DNA from: Arenicola marina
Taxonomy: Eukaryota > Annelida > Polychaeta > Arenicolidae
Direction of reading: 5' to 3'
Assembly (NCBI GenBank): GCA_964019135.1
Contig: OZ025255.1
Span: forward strand, 1,798,001 to 1,862,000
Length of the DNA stretch: 64,000 bases
In this document: in pieces, positions 39,959 to 53,800 of the stretch
Numbering within the stretch: position 1 is the first letter of the stretch
Layout of the letters: each line of letters opens with the position of its first letter
Position numbers and translations under genes: made by a program
The notes under the pieces: generated by a model
The model's input: the letters and a program-made list of their open reading frames with translations, nothing else
Database searches by the model: none
What the model was told of the DNA's origin: nothing

Positions 39959-40878
39959 CTGACCGCCAGTACGGGTTCAGAGCGACTCCTGTCTTTCACT
40001 GACCACCGGCACGGGTTCAGGGCGAATCCTGTCTTCCACTGACCACCAGGACGGGTTCAGGGCGACTCATGTCTTCCACTGACCCCCAGTACGGGTCCAG
40101 GACGACTCCTGTCGTCCACTGACCGCCAGTACGGGTTCAGGGCGACTCCTGTCTTTTACTGACCACCAGTACGGGTTAAGGGCGAATCCTGTCTTCCACT
40201 GACCACCAGGACGGGTTCAGGGCGACACCTGTCTTTCACTGACCACCAGTACGGGTTCAGGACGACTCCTGTCTTTCACTGACCACCAGTACGGGTTCTG
40301 AGCGACTCCTGTCGTCCACTGATAACCAGTACGGGTTCAGGGCGACTCCTGTCTTCCACTGACCACCAGTACGGGTTCAGAGCGACTCCTGTCTTTTACT
40401 GACCAGCAGTACGGGTTCAGGGAGACTCCTGTCTTCCACTGACCACCAGTACGGGTCCAGGGCGACTCCTGTCGTCCACTGACCGCCAGTACGGGTTCAG
40501 GGCGACTCCTGTCTTTCACTGACCACCAGTACGGGTTCAGGGCGAATCCTGTCTTCCACTGACCACCAGTACGGGTCCAGGACGACTCCTGTCGTCCACT
40601 GACCACCAGTACGGGTTCAGAGCGACTCCTGTCTTCCACTGACCACCACTACGGGTCCAGGTCGACTCCTGTCGTCCACTGACCACCAGTACGGGTTCAG
40701 GGCGACTCCTGTCTTCCACTGACCACCAGTACGGGTTCAGGGCGACTCCTGTCTTTCACTTACCACCAGTACGGGTCCAGGACGAATCCTGTCTTCCACT
40801 TACCGCCAGGACGGGTTCAGAGCGACTCCTGTCTTTCACTGACCACCAGTACGGTTTCAGGGCGACTCCTGTCGTCCA

Positions 40879-40917
40879 CGGACCCCCAGTACAGGTTCAT
40901 GGCGACCCTGTCGTCCA
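40879..40917. repeat. 39-bp monomer, register shift 3
   Basis: This copy carries the same lost C in the CCCC run as the monomer at 1641. It sits at the start of a C-rich block whose following monomers match those after 1641. Confidence 0.95.
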
Positions 40918-41317
40918 CTGACGCCCAGTACGGGTTCAGGGCGACTCCTGTCGTCCACTGAGCCCCAGTACGGGTTCAGGGCGACTCCTGTCGTCCACTC
41001 ACCACCTGTACGGGCTGAGGGCGACTCTTGTCGTCCACTGACCACCAGTACGGGTTCAGGGCGACTCCTGTCGTCCACTGACCCCCAGTACGGGTTCAGG
41101 GCGACTCCTGTCGTCCATTGACCACCAGTCCGGGTTCAGGGTGACACCTGTCTTCCACTGACCCCCAGTACGGGTTCAGGGCGACTCCTGTCGCCCACTG
41201 ACCCCCAGTACGGGTTCAGGGCGACTCCTGTCGTCCACTGAACCCCAGTACGGGTTCAGGGCGACTCCTGTCGTCCACTGACCCCCAGTACGGTTTCAGG
41301 GCGACTCCTGTCTTTCA
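40879..41317. repeat. C-rich monomer block 10
   Basis: Closest to block 1: it has the 39-bp TTCATGG monomer, CTCACCACCTG and the TCGCCCAC monomer, and it is followed, as after block 1, by a GGACTACTCC monomer (2311 and 41539). Confidence 0.85.
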
Positions 41318-42757
41318 CTGACCACCAGTACGGGTCCAAGGCGAATCCTGTCTTCCACGGACCACCAGTACGGGTTCAGGGCGACTTCTGTCGTCCACTG
41401 ACCACCAATACGGGTTCAGGGCGACTCCTGTCTTTCACTGACCACCAGTACGCGTTCAGGGCGACTCCTGTCTTCCACTGACCACCAGTACGGGTCGAGG
41501 GCGACTCCTGTCGTCCACTGACCGCCAGTACGGGTCCAGGACTACTCCTGTCGTCCACTGACCGCCAGTACGGGTTCAGGGCCACTCCTGTCTTTCACTG
41601 ACCACCAGTACGGGTTCAGGGCGAATCCTCTCTTCCACTGACCACCAGTACGGGTCCAGGACGACTCCTGTCGTCCACTGACCACCAGTACGGGTTCAGA
41701 GCGACTCCTGTCTTCCACTGACCACCAGTACGGGTCCAGGGCGACTCCTGTCTTTTACTGACCACCAGTACGGTTTCTGAGCGACTCCTGTCTTCCACTG
41801 ACCACCAGTACGGGTTCAGGACGACTCCTGTCTTTCACTGACCACCAGTACGGGTTCTGAGCGACTCCTGTCCTCCACTGACCACCAGTACGGGTTCAGG
41901 GCCACTCCTCTCTTCCACTGACCACCAGTACGGGTTCAGGGCGACTCCTGTCGTCCACTGACCATCAGTACGGGTTCTGAGCGACTCCTGCCGTCCATGG
42001 ACCCCCAGTACGGGTTCAGAGCGACTCCTGTCTTCCACTGACCACCAGTACGGGTTCAGGGCAACTCCTGTCTTTCACTGACCACCAGTACAGGTTCAGG
42101 GCGACTCCTGTCTTTCACTGACCACCATTACGGGTTCAGGGCAACTCCTGTCTTTCACTGACCACCAGTACAGGTTCAGGGCGACTCCTGTCTTTCACTG
42201 ACCACCAGTACCGGTTCAGGGCGACTCCTGTCTTCCACTGACCACCAGTACGGGTCCAGGGCGACTCCTGCCGTCCACTGACCGCCAGTACGGGTCCTGG
42301 ACGACTCCTGTCGTCCACTGACCGCCAGTACGGGTTTAGGGCGACTCCTGTCTTTCACTGACCACCAGTACGGGTTCAGGGCAAATCCTGTCTTCCACTG
42401 ACCACCAGTACGGGTCCAGGACGACTCCTGTCGTCCACTGACCACCAGTACGGGTTCAGAGCGACTCCTGTCTCCCACTGACCACCAGTACGGGTCCAGG
42501 GCGACTCCTGTCGTCCACTGACCACCAGTACGGGTCCAGGACGACTCCTGTCGTCCACTGACCACCAGTACGGGTTCAGGGCGACTCCTGTCTTCCACTG
42601 ACCACCAGTACGGGTTCAGGGCGACTCCTGTCTTTCACTTACCACCAGTACGGGTCCAGGACGAATCCTGTCTTCCACTTACCGCCAGGACGGGTTCAGA
42701 GCGACTCCTGTCTTTCACTGACCACCAGTACGGGTTCAGGGCGAATCCTGTCTTCCA

Positions 42758-43557
42758 CTGACCACCAGGACGGGTTCAGGGCGACTCCTGTCTTCCACTG
42801 ACCCCCAGTACGGGTCCAAGACGACTCCTGTCGTCCACTGACCGCCAGTACGGGTTCAGGGCGACTCCTGTCTTCCACTGACCACCAGTACGGGTTCAAG
42901 GTGCATCCTGTCTTCCACTGACCATCAGTACGGGTCCAGGACGACTCCTGTCGTCCACAGACCACCAGTACCGGTTCAGAGCGACTCCTGTTGTCCACTG
43001 ACCACCAGTACGGGTTCAGGGCGACTCCTGTCTTCCACTGACTACCAGTACGGGTTCAGAGCGACTCCTGTCGTCCACTGACCACCAGTACGGGTTCAGG
43101 GCGACTCCTGTCTTCCACTTACGACCAGTACGGGTCCAGGACGACTCCTGTCGTCCGCTGACCACCAGGACGGGTTCAGGGCGACTCCTGTCTTCCACTG
43201 ACCCCCAGTACGGTTCCAAGACGACTCCTGTCGTCCACTGACCGCCAGTACGGGTTCAGGGCGACTCCTGTCTTCCACTGACCACCAGTACGGGTTCAAG
43301 GCGAATCCTGTCTTCCACTGACCACCAGTACGGGTCCAGGACGACTCCTGTCGTCCACAGACCACCAGTACCGGTTCAGAGCGACTCCTGTTGTCCACTG
43401 ACCACCAGTACGGGTTCAGGGCGACTCCTGTCTTCCACTGACTACCAGTACGGGTTCAGAGCGACTCCTGTCGTCCAATGACCACCAGTACGGGTTCAGG
43501 GCGACTCCTGTCTTCCACTTATGACCAGTACGGGTCCAGGACGACTCCTGTCGTCCA
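42758..43557. repeat. 400-bp (10-monomer) tandem duplication, second locus
   Basis: This is the equivalent of the duplication at 39159-39958, 3,599 bp away, with the same GTCCGCTGACC junction. Sharing the junction shows that the 400-bp duplication happened first and the larger 3.6-kb duplication later carried both units along. Confidence 0.85.
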
Positions 43558-44397
43558 CTGACCGCCAGTACGGGTTCAGAGCGACTCCTGTCTTTCACTG
43601 ACCACCGGCACGGGTTCAGGGCGAATCCTGTCTTCCACTGACCACCAGGACGGGTTCAGGGCGACTCATGTCTTCCACTGACCCCCAGTACGGGTCCAGG
43701 ACGACTCCTGTCGTCCACTGACCGCCAGTACGGGTTCAGGGCGACTCCTGTCTTTTACTGACCACCAGTACGGGTTAAGGGCGAATCCTGTCTTCCACTG
43801 ACCACCAGGACGGGTTCAGGGCGACACCTGTCTTTCACTGACCACCAGTACGGGTTCAGGACGACTCCTGTCTTTCACTGACCACCAGTACGGGTTCTGA
43901 GCGACTCCTGTCGTCCACTGATAACCAGTACGGGTTCAGGGCGACTCCTGTCTTCCACTGACCACCAGTACGGGTTCAGAGCGACTCCTGTCTTTTACTG
44001 ACCAGCAGTACGGGTTCAGGGCGACTCCTGTCTTCCACTGACCACCAGTACGGGTCCAGGGCGACTCCTGTCGTCCACTGACCGCCAGTACGGGTCCAGG
44101 ACGACTCCTGTCGCCCACTGACCGCCAGTACGGGTTCAGGGCGACTCCTGTCTTTCACTGACCACCAGTACGGGTCCAGGACGAATCTTGTCTTCCACTT
44201 ACCGCCAGTACGGGTTCAGGGCGACTCCTGTCTTCCACTGACCACCAGTACGGGTTCAGTGCGACTCCTGTCTTTCACTTACCACCAGTACGGGTCCAGG
44301 ACGAATCTTGTCTTCCACTTACCGCCAGTACGGGTTCAGAGCAACTCCTGTCTTTCACTGACCACCAGTACGGTTTCAGGGTGACTCCTGTCGTCCA

Positions 44398-44436
44398 CGG
44401 ACCCCCAGTACAGGTTCATGGCGACCCTGTCGTCCA
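44398..44436. repeat. 39-bp monomer, register shift 4
   Basis: This is a third copy of the CCCC-to-CCC short monomer. It is inside the first unit of a 359-bp tandem duplication, so it was copied together with its neighbours. Confidence 0.95.
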
Positions 44437-44596
44437 CTGACGCCCAGTACGGGTTCAGGGCGACTCCTGTCGTCCACTGAGCCCCAGTACGGGTTCAGGG
44501 CGACTCCTGTCGTCCACTCACCACCTGTACGGGCTCAGGGCGACTCTTGTCGTCCACTGACCACCAGTACGGGTTCAGGGCGACTCCTGTCTTCCA
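44398..44596. repeat. C-rich monomer block 11 (truncated by duplication)
   Basis: The first five monomers of the block; the 359-bp duplication breakpoint ends it early and the sequence returns to TCTTCCAC monomers. Confidence 0.82.
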
Positions 44597-44756
44597 CTGA
44601 CCACCAGTACGGGTTCAGGGCGACTCCTGTCTTTCACTTACCACCAGTACGGGTCCAGGACGAATCTTGTCTTCCACTTACCGCCAGTACGGGTTCAGAG
44701 CAACTCCTGTCTTTCACTGACCACCAGTACGGTTTCAGGGTGACTCCTGTCGTCCA

Positions 44757-44795
44757 CGGACCCCCAGTACAGGTTCATGGCGACCCTGTCGTCCA
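44757..44795. repeat. 39-bp monomer, register shift 5
   Basis: This is the fourth copy of the CCCC-to-CCC short monomer, in the second unit of the 359-bp duplication and 359 bases after the previous one. From here to the end of the window the register is constant, with monomer starts at 36 modulo 40. Confidence 0.95.
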
Positions 44796-45155
44796 CTGAC
44801 GCCCAGTACGGGTTCAGGGCGACTCCTGTCGTCCACTGAGCCCCAGTATGGGTTCAGGGCGACTCCTGTCGTCCACTCACCACCTGTACGGGCTCAGGGC
44901 GACTCTTGTCGTCCACTGACCGCCAGTACGGATTCAGGGCGACTCCTGTCGTCCATTGACCACCAGTCCGGGTTCAGGGTGACACCTGTCTTCCACTGAC
45001 CCCCAGTACGGGTTCAGGGCGACTCCTGTCGCCCACTGACCCCCAGTACCGGTTCAGGGCGACTCCTGTCGTCCACTGAACCCCAGTACGGGTTCAGGGC
45101 GACTCCTGTCGTCCACTGACCCCCAGTACAGTTTCAGGGCGACTCCTGTCTTTCA
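44757..45155. repeat. C-rich monomer block 12
   Basis: The second copy after the 359-bp duplication, running on to the normal end of the block. It is slightly shorter than block 1, because CTGACCGCCAGTACGGATTC leads directly to GTCCATTGACC. It is the collinear partner of block 1 in copy B. Confidence 0.85.
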
Positions 45156-47875
45156 CTGACCACCAGTACGGGTCCAAGGCGAATCCTGTCTTCCACTGAC
45201 CACCAGTACGGGTTCAGGGCGACTTCTGTCGTCCACTGACCACCAGTACGGGTTCAGGGCGACTCCTGTCTTTCACTGACCACCAGTACGCGTTCAGGGC
45301 GACTCCTGTCTTCCACTGACCACCAGTACGGGTCGAGGGCGACTCCTGTCGTCCACTGACCGCCAGTACGGGTCCAGGACTACTCCTGTCGTCCACTGAC
45401 CGCCAGTACGGGTTCAGGGCGACTCCTGTCTTTCACTGACCACCAGTACGGGTTCAGGGCGAATCCTCTCTTCCACTGACCCCCAGTACGGGTCCAGGAC
45501 GACTCCTGTCGTCCACTGACCACCAGTACGGGTTCAGAGCGACTCCTGTCTTCCACTGACCACCAGTACGGGTCCAGGGCGACTCCTGTCGTCCACTGAC
45601 CACCAGTACGGGTCCAGGACGACTCCTGTCGTCCACTGACCACCAGTACGGGTTCAGGGCGACTCCTGTCTTCCACTGACCACCAGTACGGGTTCAGGGC
45701 GACTCCTGTCTTTCACTTACCACCAGTACGGGTCCAGGACGAATCCTGTCTTCCACTTACCGCCAGGACGGGTTCAGAGCGACTCCTGTCTTTCTGTGAC
45801 CACCAGTACGGGTTCAGGGCGAATCCTGTCTTCCACTGACCACCAGGACGGGTTCAGGGCGACTCCGGTCTTCCACTGACCCCCAGTACGGGTCCAAGAC
45901 GACTCCTGTCGTCCACTGACCGCCAATACGGGTTCAGGGCGACTCCTGTCTTCCACTGACCACCAGTACGGGTTCAGGGCGAATCCTGTCTTCCACTGAC
46001 CACCAGTACGGGTCCAGGACGACTCCTGTCGTCCACAGACCACCAGTACCGGTTCAGAGCGACTCCTGTTGTCCACTGACCACCAGTACGGGTTCAGTGC
46101 GACTCCTGTCTTCCACTGACTACCAGTACGGGTTCAGAGCGACTCCTGTCGTCCACTGACCACTAGTACGGGTTCAGGGCGACTCCTGTCTTCCACTTAC
46201 CACCAGTACGGGTCCAGGACGACTCCTGTCGTCCACTGACCGCCAGTACGGGTTCAGAGCGACTCCTGTCTTTCACTGACCACCAGCACGGGTTCAGGGC
46301 GAATCCTGTCTTCCACTGACCCCCAGTATGGGTCCAGGACGACTCCTGTCGTCCACTGACCGCCAGTACGGGTTCAGGGCGACTCCTGTCTTTTACTGAC
46401 CACCAGTACGGGTTCAGGGCGACTCCTGTCTTCCACTTACCACCAAGACGGGTTCAGGGCGACACCTGTCTTTCACTGACCACCAGTACGGGTTCAGGAC
46501 AACTCCTGTCTTTCACTGACCACCAGTACGGGTTCTGAGCGACTCCTGCCGTCCACGGACCACCAGTACGGGTTCAGAGCGACTCCTGTCTTTCACTGAC
46601 CACCAGTACGGGTTCAGGGCAACTCCTGTCTTTCACTGACCACCAGTACAGGTTCAGGGCGACTCCTGTCTTCCAATGACCACAAGGACAGGTTCAGGGC
46701 GACTTATATCGTCCACTGACCACCAGTACGGTTTCAAGGCGACTCCTGTCGTCCACTGACCCCCAGTACGGGTTCAAGGCGACTCTTGTCGTCCACTGAC
46801 CACCAGTACGGGTCCAGGACGACCCCTGTCGTCCACTGACCACCAGTACGGGTTCAGGGCGACTCCTGTCTTTTACTGACCACCAGTACGGTTTCTGAGC
46901 GACTCCTGTCTTCCACTGACCACCAGTACGGGTTCAGGACGACTCCTGTCTTTCACTGACCACCAGTACGGGTTCTGAGCGACTCCTGTCGTCCACTGAC
47001 CACCAGTACGGGTTCAGGGCGACTCCTGTCTTCCACTGACCACCAGTACAGGTTCAGGGCGACTCCTGTCTTTCACTGACCACCATTACGGGTTCAGGGC
47101 AACTCCTGTCTTTCACTGACCACCAGTACAGGTTCAGGGCGACTCCTGTCTTTCACTGACCACCAGTACGGGTTCAGGGCGACTCCTGTCTTCCACTGAC
47201 CACCAGTACGGGTCCAGGGCGACTCCTGCCGTCCACTGACCGCCAGTACGGGTCCTGGACGACTCCTGTCGTCCACTGACCGCCAGTACGGGTTCAGGGC
47301 GACTCCTGTCTTTCACTGACCACCAGTACGGGTTCAGGGCAAATCCTGTCTTCCACTGACCACCAGTACGGGTCCAGGACGACTCCTGTCGTCCACTGAC
47401 CACCAGTACGGGTTCAGAGCGACTCCTGTCTCCCACTGACCACCAGTACGGGTCCAGGGCGACTCTTGTCGTCCACTGACCACCAGTACGGGTCCAGGAC
47501 GACTCCTGTCGTCCACTGACCACCAGTACGGGTTCAGGGCGACTCCTGTCTTCCACTGACCACCAGTACGGGTTCAGGGCGACTCCTGTCTTTCACTTAC
47601 CACCAGTACGGGTCCAGGACGAATCCTGTCGTCCACTGACCGCCAGTACGGGTTCAGGGCGACTCTTGTCTTCCACTGACCACCAGTACGGGTTCAGGGC
47701 GAATCCTGTCTTCCACTGACCACCAGTACGGGTCCAGGACGACTCCTGTCGTCCACAGACCACCAGTACCGGTTCAGAGCGACTCCTGTTGTCCACTGAC
47801 CACCAGTACGGGTTCAGGGCGACTCCTGTCTTCCACTGACTACCAGTACGGGTTCAGAGCGACTCCTGTCGTCCA

Positions 47876-50800
47876 CTGACCACCAGTACGGGTTCAGGGC
47901 GACTCCTGTCTTCCACTTACCACCAGTACGGGTCCAGGACGACTCCTGTCGTCCACTGACCGCCAGTACGGGTTCAGAGCGACTCCTGTCTTTCACTGAC
48001 CACCAGCACGGGTTCAGGGCGAATCCTGTCTTCCACTGACCACCAGGACGGGTTCAGGGCGACTCATGTCTTCCACTGACCCCCAGTACGGGTCCAGGAC
48101 GACTCCTGTCGTCCACTGACCGCCAGTACGGGTTCAGGGCGACTCCTGTCTTTTACTGACCACCAGTACGGGTCCAGGGCGAATCCTGTCTTCCACTGAC
48201 CACCAGGACGGGTTCAGGGCGACACCTGTCTTTCACTGACCACCAGTACGGGTTCAGGACGACTCCTGTCTTTCACTGACCACCAGTACGGGTTCTGAGC
48301 GACTCCTGTCGTCCACTGATAACCAGTACGGGTTCAGGGCGACTCCTGTCCCCCACTGACCACCAGTACGGGTTCAGGGCAACTCCTGCCTTTCACTGAC
48401 CACCAGTACAGGTTCAGGGCGACTCCTGTCTTCCAATGACCACCAGGACAGGTTCAGGGCGACTTATATCGTCCACTGACCACCAGTACGGTTTCAAGGC
48501 GACTCCTGTCGTCCACTGACCCCCAGTACGGGTTCAGGGCGACTCTTGTCGTCCACTGACCACCAGTACGGGTCCAGGACGACTCCTGTCGTCCACTGAC
48601 CACCAGTACGGGTTCAGGGCGACTCCTGTCTTTTACTGACCACCAGTACGGGTTCTGAGCGACTCCTGTCGTCCACTGACCACCAGTACGGGTTCAGGAC
48701 GACTCCTGTCTTTCACTGACCACCAGTACGGGTTCTGAGCGACTCCTGTCGTCCACTGACCCCCAGTACGGGTTCAGGGCGACTCCTGTCTTTCACTGAC
48801 CACCAGTACGGGTCCAAGGCGAATCCTGTCTTCCACTGACCACAAGTACGGGTTCAGGGCGACTTCTGTCGTCCACTGAACACCAGTACGGGTTCAGGGC
48901 GACTCCTGTCTTTCACTGACCACCATTACGGGTTCAGGGCGAATCCTGTCTTCCACTGATCGCCAGTACGGGTTCAGAGCGACTCCTGTCTTTCACTGAC
49001 CACCAGTACGCGTTCAGGGCGACTCCTGTCTTCCACTGACCACCAGTACGGGTCGAGGGCGACTCCTGTCGTCCACTGACCGCCAGTACGGGTCCAGGAC
49101 GACTCCTGCCGTCCACTGACCGCCAGTACGGGTTCAGGGCGACTCCTGTCTTTCACTGACCACCAGTACGGGTTCAGGGCGAATCCTCTCTTCCACTGAC
49201 CACCAGTACGGGTCCAGGACGACTCCTGTCGCCCACTGACCACCAGTACGGGTTCAGAGCGACTCCTGTCTTCCACTGACCACCAGTACGGGTCCAGGGC
49301 GACTCCTGTCGTCCACTGACCACCAGTACGGGTCCAGGACGACTCCTGTCGTCCACTGACCGCCAGTACGGGTTCAGGGCGACTCCTGTCTTTTACTGAC
49401 CACCAGTACGGGTCCAGGGCGAATCCTGTCTTCCACTGACCACCAGGACGGGTTCAGGGCGACACCTGTCTTTCACTGACCACCAGTACGGGTTCAGGAC
49501 GACTCCTGTCTTTCACTGACCACCAGTACGGGTTCTGAGCGACTCCTGTCGTCCACTGATAACCAGTACGGGTTCAGGGCGACTCCTGTCCCCCACTGAC
49601 CACCGGTACGGGTTCAGGGCAACTCCTGCCTTTCACTGACCACCAGTACGGGTTCAGGGCGAATCCTCTCTTCCACTGACCACCAGTACGGGTCCAGGAC
49701 GACTCCTGTCGTCCACTGACCACCATTACGGGTTCAGAGCGACTCCTGTCTTCCACTGACCACCAGTACGGGTCCAGGGCGACTCCTGTCGTCCACTGAC
49801 CACCAGTACGGGTCCAGGACGACTCCTGTCGTCCACTGACCACCAGTACGGGTTCAGGGCGACTCCTGTCTTCCACTGACCACCAGTACGGGTTCAGGGC
49901 GACTCCTGTCTTTCACTTACCACCAGTACGGGTCCAGGACGAATCCTGTCTTCCATTTACCGCCAGGACGGGTTCAGGGCGACTCCGGTCTTCCACTGAC
50001 CCCCAGTACGGGTCCAAGACGACTCCTGTCGTCCACTGACCGCCAGTAGGGTTTCAGGGCGACTCCTGTCTTCCACTGACCACCAGTACGGGTTCAGGGC
50101 GAATCCTGTCTTCCACTGACCACCAGTACGGGTCCAGGACGACTCCTGTCGTCCACAGACCACCAGTACCGGTTCAGAGCGACTCCTGTTGTCCACTGAC
50201 CACCAGTACGGGTTCAGTGCGACTCCTGTCTTCCACTGACTACCAGTACGGGTTCAGAGCGACTCCTGTCGTCCACTGACCACTAGTACGGGTTCAGGGC
50301 GACTCCTGTCTTCCACTTACCACCAGTACGGGTCCAGGACGACTCCTGTCGTCCACTGACCGCCAGTACGGGTTCAGAGCGACTCCTGTCTTTCACTGAC
50401 CACCAGCACGGGTTCAGGGCGAATCCTGTCTTCCACTGACCCCCAGTATGGATCCAGGACGACTCCTCTCGTCCACTGACCGCCAGTACGGGTTCAGGGC
50501 GACTCCTGTCTTTTACTGACCACCAGTACGGGTTCAGGGCGACTCCTGTCTTCCACTTACCACCAAGACGGGTTCAGGGCGACACCTGTCTTTCACTGAC
50601 CACCAGTACGGGTTCAGTACGACTCCTGTCTTTCACTGACCACCAGTACGGGTTCTGAGCGACTCCTGCCGTCCACGGACCACCAGTACGGGTTCAGAGC
50701 GACTCCTGTCTTCCACTGACCACCAGTACGGGTTCAGGGCAACTCCTGTCTTTCACTGACCACCAGTACAGGTTCAGGGCGACTCCTGTCTTCCAATGAC

Positions 50801-53800
50801 CACAAGGACAGGTTCAGGGCGACTTATATCGTCCACTGACCACCAGTACGGTTTCAAGGCGACTCCTGTCGTCCACTGACCCCCAGTACGGGTTCAGGGC
50901 GACTCTTGTCGTCCACTGACCACCAGTACGGGTCCAGGACGACCCCTGTCGTCCACTGACCACCAGTACGGGTTCAGGGCGACTCCTGTCTTTTACTGAC
51001 CACCAGTACGGGTTCAGGGCGACTCCTGTCTTCCACTTACCACCAGTACGGGTCCAGGACGACTCCTGTCGTCCACTGACCGCCAGTACGGGTTCAGAGC
51101 GACTCCTGTCTTTCACTGACCACCAGCACGGGTTCAGGGCGAATCCTGTCTTCCACTGACCACCAGGACGGGTTCAGGGCGACTCATGTCTTCCACTGAC
51201 CCCCAGTACGGGTCCAGGACGACTCCTGTCGTCCACTGACCGCCAGTACGGGTTCAGGGCGACTCCTGTCTTTTACTGACCACCAGTACGGGTCCAGGGC
51301 GAATCCTGTCTTCCACTGACCACCAGGACGGGTTCAGGGCGACACCTGTCTTTCACTGACCACCAGTACGGGTTCAGGACGACTCCTGTCTTTCACTGAC
51401 CACCAGTACGGGTTCTGAGCGACTCCTGTCGTCCACTGATAACCAGTACGGGTTCAGGGCGACTCCTGTCCCCCACTGACCACCAGTACGGGTTCAGGGC
51501 AACTCCTGCCTTTCACTGACCACCAGTACAGGTTCAGGGCGACTCCTGTCTTCCAATGACCACCAGGACAGGTTCAGGGCGACTTATATCGTCCACTGAC
51601 CACCAGTACGGTTTCAAGGCGACTCCTGTCGTCCACTGACCCCCAGTACGGGTTCAGGGCGACTCTTGTCGTCCACTGACCACCAGTACGGGTCCAGGAC
51701 GACTCCTGTCGTCCACTGACCACCAGTACGGGTTCAGGGCGACTCCTGTCTTTTACTGACCACCAGTACGGGTTCTGAGCGACTCCTGTCGTCCACTGAC
51801 CACCAGTACGGGTTCAGGACGACTCCTGTCTTTCACTGACCACCAGTACGGGTTCTGAGCGACTCCTGTCGTCCACTGACCCCCAGTACGGGTTCAGGGC
51901 GACTCCTGTCTTTCACTGACCACCAGTACGGGTCCAAGGCGAATCCTGTCTTCCACTGACCACAAGTACGGGTTCAGGGCGACTTCTGTCGTCCACTGAA
52001 CACCAGTACGGGTTCAGGGCGACTCCTGTCTTTCACTGACCACCATTACGGGTTCAGGGCGAATCCTGTCTTCCACTGATCGCCAGTACGGGTTCAGAGC
52101 GACTCCTGTCTTTCACTGACCACCAGTACGCGTTCAGGGCGACTCCTGTCTTCCACTGACCACCAGTACGGGTCGAGGGCGACTCCTGTCGTCCACTGAC
52201 CGCCAGTACGGGTCCAGGACGACTCCTGCCGTCCACTGACCGCCAGTACGGGTTCAGGGCGACTCCTGTCTTTCACTGACCACCAGTACGGGTTCAGGGC
52301 GAATCCTCTCTTCCACTGACCACCAGTACGGGTCCAGGACGACTCCTGTCGCCCACTGACCACCAGTACGGGTTCAGAGCGACTCCTGTCTTCCACTGAC
52401 CACCAGTACGGGTCCAGGGCGACTCCTGTCGTCCACTGACCACCAGTACGGGTCCAGGACGACTCCTGTCGTCCACTGACCGCCAGTACGGGTTCAGGGC
52501 GACTCCTGTCTTTTACTGACCACCAGTACGGGTCCAGGGCGAATCCTGTCTTCCACTGACCACCAGGACGGGTTCAGGGCGACACCTGTCTTTCACTGAC
52601 CACCAGTACGGGTTCAGGACGACTCCTGTCTTTCACTGACCACCAGTACGGGTTCTGAGCGACTCCTGTCGTCCACTGATAACCAGTACGGGTTCAGGGC
52701 GACTCCTGTCCCCCACTGACCACCGGTACGGGTTCAGGGCAACTCCTGCCTTTCACTGACCACCAGTACGGGTTCAGGGCGAATCCTCTCTTCCACTGAC
52801 CACCAGTACGGGTCCAGGACGACTCCTGTCGTCCACTGACCACCATTACGGGTTCAGAGCGACTCCTGTCTTCCACTGACCACCAGTACGGGTCCAGGGC
52901 GACTCCTGTCGTCCACTGACCACCAGTACGGGTCCAGGACGACTCCTGTCGTCCACTGACCACCAGTACGGGTTCAGGGCGACTCCTGTCTTCCACTGAC
53001 CACCAGTACGGGTTCAGGGCGACTCCTGTCTTTCACTTACCACCAGTACGGGTCCAGGACGAATCCTGTCTTCCATTTACCGCCAGGACGGGTTCAGGGC
53101 GACTCCGGTCTTCCACTGACCCCCAGTACGGGTCCAAGACGACTCCTGTCGTCCACTGACCGCCAGTAGGGTTTCAGGGCGACTCCTGTCTTCCACTGAC
53201 CACCAGTACGGGTTCAGGGCGAATCCTGTCTTCCACTGACCACCAGTACGGGTCCAGGACGACTCCTGTCGTCCACAGACCACCAGTACCGGTTCAGAGC
53301 GACTCCTGTTGTCCACTGACCACCAGTACGGGTTCAGTGCGACTCCTGTCTTCCACTGACTACCAGTACGGGTTCAGAGCGACTCCTGTCGTCCACTGAC
53401 CACTAGTACGGGTTCAGGGCGACTCCTGTCTTCCACTTACCACCAGTACGGGTCCAGGACGACTCCTGTCGTCCACTGACCGCCAGTACGGGTTCAGAGC
53501 GACTCCTGTCTTTCACTGACCACCAGCACGGGTTCAGGGCGAATCCTGTCTTCCACTGACCCCCAGTATGGATCCAGGACGACTCCTCTCGTCCACTGAC
53601 CGCCAGTACGGGTTCAGGGCGACTCCTGTCTTTTACTGACCACCAGTACGGGTTCAGGGCGACTCCTGTCTTCCACTTACCACCAAGACGGGTTCAGGGC
53701 GACACCTGTCTTTCACTGACCACCAGTACGGGTTCAGTACGACTCCTGTCTTTCACTGACCACCAGTACGGGTTCTGAGCGACTCCTGCCGTCCACGGAC

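Larger units (their letters stand above)
38190..44430. repeat. About 3.6-kb duplication: 38.2-40.9 kb repeated at 41.7-44.4 kb
   Basis: From a TCTTTTACTG monomer at 38191 the sequence matches from 41750, at a spacing that starts near 3,559 and becomes 3,599 bp. The C-rich short monomers (40879 and 44398) lie near its right end at 3,519 bp, so single-monomer gains and losses have occurred since. Both copies contain their own 400-bp internal duplication and a TTATGACCAG monomer. Confidence 0.8.
44208..44925. repeat. 359-bp tandem duplication (9 monomers, one short)
   Basis: The segment from about 44208 to 44566 is repeated at 44567-44925. The unit is 359 rather than 360 bp because each copy contains the 39-bp short monomer. 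One difference is GTTCAGTGCG at about 44256 against GTTCAGGGCG. Confidence 0.88.
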
